Shown: in pieces, positions 61,853-64,000 of the stretch
Numbering within the stretch: position 1 is the stretch's first letter
Layout: each line of letters begins with the position of its first letter
Assembly (NCBI RefSeq): GCF_008365375.1
Contig: NZ_QOKW01000020.1
Coordinates: forward strand, 1 to 64,000
Length of the DNA stretch: 64,000 bases
Origin: Roseomonas genomospecies 6
Lineage (GTDB): Bacteria; Pseudomonadota; Alphaproteobacteria; Azospirillales; Azospirillaceae
Reading direction: 5' to 3'
The notes under the pieces: model-generated
Told to the model about the DNA's origin: nothing
Databases searched by the model: none
What the model saw: only the letters and a program-made list of their open reading frames with translations
Translations under genes and position numbers: made by a program

Positions 61853-62992
61853 ATGGCCGCCACGCTCAACATCGACGACCTGCGCCGGTCCGCCCGGCGC
61901 TTCCTGCCGCGCGGCATGTTCGAATACATCGACCGGGGGACGGAGGACGAGACGGCGCTCGCCCGGCTGAGGCAGTCCTTCGACCGCTGCGAACTGATGC
62001 CGCGCGTGCTGATCGACACCGGCGACCGCAGCCTGGACGCCCCGCTGTTCGGACGCCGGCGCCCCCTGCCCTTCGTCATCGCCCCCACCGCGGCGGCCGG
62101 CCTCGTGCGCTTCGGGGGAGAGGTGCTTCTGGCGCGGGCCGCCGCCGCCGCCGGGATTCCCTTCTGCGTCTCCACCCAGTCGATCACCGCCATCGAGGAG
62201 ATCGCCGCATCGGGCGCGGAGCTGTGGTTCCAGCTCTATGTCTGGCGCGACCGCGACCTGACCCACGCGCTTCTCGACCGGGTCGCGGGCTGCGGGGCGG
62301 AGACGCTGCTGCTCACCGTGGACACCGCGGTATCGCCCAAGCGCGAATACAACCAGCGCAACGGCTTCGGCGTGCCGGTCACTCCCAGCCTGCGCGGCGC
62401 GCTCGACGTGGCGCTTCATCCGGTCTGGGCCTGGACGGTGCTTCTGCGCTGCCTGCGGACCGGGGGCTGGCCCGCCTACGCCCATTACCCGGCGGAGTTC
62501 CGCGGGCGCATCACGGAATCCGTGGCGCACGACCGCGTCCGTCTCTGCGACCGCCTGAGCTGGTCCGACGTGGCGGATCTGCGCCAGCGCTGGCGCGGGC
62601 GGATCATCGTCAAGGGCGTCCTGTCGCCGGACGACGCGCGCCGGGCCGCCGAGGCCGGAGTCGATGCCATCGTCGTCTCCAACCACGGTGGGCGCAACCT
62701 GGACAGCGCGCCGTCGCCCCTGGCCGTCCTGCCGCGGATCGCCGACGCGGTCGGCGACCGCTTGACCCTGCTGGCCGACAGCGGCGTGCGCCGCGGCAGC
62801 GACGCCGCCAAGCTGCTGGCCGCCGGTGCCGAGGCGGTGCTGCTCGGGCGCGCCCCGCTCTTCGGACTGGCATCCGACGGCCAACAGGGCGCGGAGCGGG
62901 CGCTGGCGATCCTGGGCGACGAGCTTGACCGGACGATGGCCCTGCTGGGTTGCCGGACCGTCGCGGATTTGCGTGGTTGCCGGATCGCCTGA
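61853..62992 (+). CDS. FMN-dependent alpha-hydroxy-acid oxidase/dehydrogenase
   Basis: A 379-aa TIM-barrel flavoenzyme of the L-lactate dehydrogenase/glycolate oxidase family. FMN and substrate residues appear in MPRVLIDTGDRSLD, FQLYVWRDR, IIVKGVLSPDDA (Lys) and SNHGGRNLDSAPSP (active-site His and Arg), with LADSGVRRGSDAAKLLAAGA binding phosphate. It oxidises an L-2-hydroxy acid to the keto acid and complements the D-specific FAD enzyme at the start of the cluster. It lies 32 bp behind the IclR gene. Confidence 0.92.
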   Translation: MAATLNIDDLRRSARRFLPRGMFEYIDRGTEDETALARLRQSFDRCELMPRVLIDTGDRSLDAPLFGRRRPLPFVIAPTAAAGLVRFGGEVLLARAAAAAGIPFCVSTQSITAIEEIAASGAELWFQLYVWRDRDLTHALLDRVAGCGAETLLLTVDTAVSPKREYNQRNGFGVPVTPSLRGALDVALHPVWAWTVLLRCLRTGGWPAYAHYPAEFRGRITESVAHDRVRLCDRLSWSDVADLRQRWRGRIIVKGVLSPDDARRAAEAGVDAIVVSNHGGRNLDSAPSPLAVLPRIADAVGDRLTLLADSGVRRGSDAAKLLAAGAEAVLLGRAPLFGLASDGQQGAERALAILGDELDRTMALLGCRTVADLRGCRIA

Positions 62993-63014
62993 CGGCGAAC
63001 CATCAAGGCCGGGA

Positions 63015-63998
63015 TCAGACGTCCAGAACCAGCCGTGCGCTTCGGGCGCGCGACACGCAGACCATCATCGTCCTTCCGGCGGCGCGCTCGGCGTCGGACA
63101 GGACGCTGTCGCGGTGGTCGGGTTCGCCCTCAAGAACCGCCGTCTCGCAGGTGCCGCAAATGCCCTGCTCGCAGGATGAGGCGATCGGAACGCCCGCCGC
63201 GTCGAGCGCCTCCAGCACGCTGACCCCCGCCTTCACCGTGACGGTCACACCGGAGCGGGCGCAGACGACCTCGAATCCGCCGTCCGGCGCCGCTTCGGAA
63301 ACCCCGTTCGAGCGCGGAGCGAACCACTCGAAGCGCACATCCTGCGTCGGCAGCGCCGCGGCCGCGACGGCGTCCATCAAGCGCTGCGGCCCACAGCAGT
63401 AGATCAGGACATCGGCCGGCGTCGATGCAAGCAACGCATCCACCGCCAGCCGCCGGCCCTCGTCCGCGGCATGCACCACCACGTCACCGTTGCCCACCCT
63501 GCGGAGTTCGTCGAGGAACGGCGCCTCCGCCGCGCTGCGCACGCAGTAGTGCAGGGTCCATTCGGCTTCCTGGTCCGCCGCCTTGCGGATCATCGGCAAC
63601 AGCGGCGTGATGCCGATGCCTCCGGCGATGAACAGATAGCGCCGTGCGGCGTCGAAGCGGAAATTGTTGCGGGGCGGACCAACGGAGACCGTGGTGCCGA
63701 GCGCCAGATCGCCGTGGACGAAGCGCGACCCCCGCCCGCCCGGCACGTTCAGAACGGCGATCCGGTAGGCGTGCCGGTCTTCCGGGTCGCCGCACAGCGA
63801 GTAGGAGCGCACGGCACCGTCCGGCAGATGCACGTCGATGTGCGCACCCGGCTCGCCCGGCGGCAGGGGCTTGCCGTCCGGGTCCCGCAGTTCCACCGAC
63901 AGGACCTGCGGCGCCACCCGCTCCAAGCGGTGAACACGCAACGACCGCGCTGTCGAGGGCGAGCGCTGCGAAGTCTCCGTCCGACTGGTCATCGTCAT
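63015..63998 (-). CDS. phthalate-dioxygenase-reductase-type oxidoreductase
   Basis: A 327-aa electron-transfer protein: FMN/FAD barrel (about 20-115, RSYSLCGDPED), NAD domain (about 120-230, YLFIAGGIGITPLLPMI, YCCGPQRLMDAV) and a C-terminal plant-type 2Fe-2S ferredoxin with CEQGICGTC and a distant Cys near residue 316. It passes electrons from NAD(P)H to a Rieske-type oxygenase or similar partner that is not in the window. Two ATGs lie at the very edge (63998 and 63992), and the true start could lie beyond the window. Confidence 0.9.
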   Translation of the reverse strand: MTMTSRTETSQRSPSTARSLRVHRLERVAPQVLSVELRDPDGKPLPPGEPGAHIDVHLPDGAVRSYSLCGDPEDRHAYRIAVLNVPGGRGSRFVHGDLALGTTVSVGPPRNNFRFDAARRYLFIAGGIGITPLLPMIRKAADQEAEWTLHYCVRSAAEAPFLDELRRVGNGDVVVHAADEGRRLAVDALLASTPADVLIYCCGPQRLMDAVAAAALPTQDVRFEWFAPRSNGVSEAAPDGGFEVVCARSGVTVTVKAGVSVLEALDAAGVPIASSCEQGICGTCETAVLEGEPDHRDSVLSDAERAAGRTMMVCVSRARSARLVLDV

Positions 63999-64000
63999 CC

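Overview
The window is GC-rich DNA (roughly two thirds G+C) from an alphaproteobacterium. The gene content fits Azospirillum or a close relative in the Rhodospirillales: rpoH-hflX, Alternative Complex III next to a caa3-type oxidase, a multi-PAS hybrid kinase and polyamine-type ABC transport. The genus is inferred from gene style, not proven.

Layout. (1) 0.4-7.75 kb, minus strand: a six-gene vitamin B12 uptake operon behind a clear cobalamin riboswitch (btuD-btuF-btuC, a degenerate CbiX-like domain fused to a 2Fe-2S thioredoxin-like ferredoxin, a TonB-dependent receptor, and an unknown 312-aa protein). (2) 7.8-11.1 kb: a large PAS/GAF hybrid histidine kinase. (3) 11.5-25.0 kb, plus strand: a tightly overlapping respiratory operon with Alternative Complex III (actABCDEF), a GH15 glycosidase embedded in frame with the operon, a caa3 oxidase (subunit II with fused cytochrome c; subunits I and III fused), a small membrane protein and a lipoprotein cytochrome c. 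(4) 25.0-29.3 kb, minus strand: a flavin-type PPOX protein with a GST, then rpoH-hflX. Between the two pairs lies a compact unit with a promoter, a near-perfect Shine-Dalgarno, a 25-codon ORF and a terminator. (5) 30.0-33.4 kb: an Mfd-like helicase, then a LysR gene broken by a small deletion. (6) 34.5-49.7 kb: an accessory, defence-like island bounded by gene debris (a cas2-like fragment on one side, an internally deleted cytochrome oxidase fragment on the other). It holds an uncharacterised two-gene module (391 and 353 aa), a RADAR anti-phage system (rdrA-rdrB) and, divergent from RADAR, a three-gene operon: patatin-like phospholipase, a protein carrying both an S8 serine protease and an HExxH metalloprotease site, and a ComEC-like metallo-beta-lactamase-fold hydrolase. 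I regard this three-gene operon as the best candidate for an undescribed system. (7) 49.75-54 kb: small housekeeping or stress genes (quinone oxidoreductase, DUF1810, IMPACT family, XRE regulator with alpha/beta hydrolase). (8) 54.2-63 kb: a catabolic/transport operon (FAD-linked hydroxy-acid dehydrogenase, polyamine-type ABC transporter with a fused double permease, DapA-family lyase), an IclR regulator and an FMN hydroxy-acid oxidase, with a well-formed promoter and a palindromic operator in front. A minus-strand ferredoxin-reductase gene closes the window.

Many long open frames opposite the GC-rich genes are codon-bias shadows and are left out. No rRNA, tRNA, intact transposase or CRISPR array was recognised. 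All family assignments come from reading motifs by eye; no search was run.
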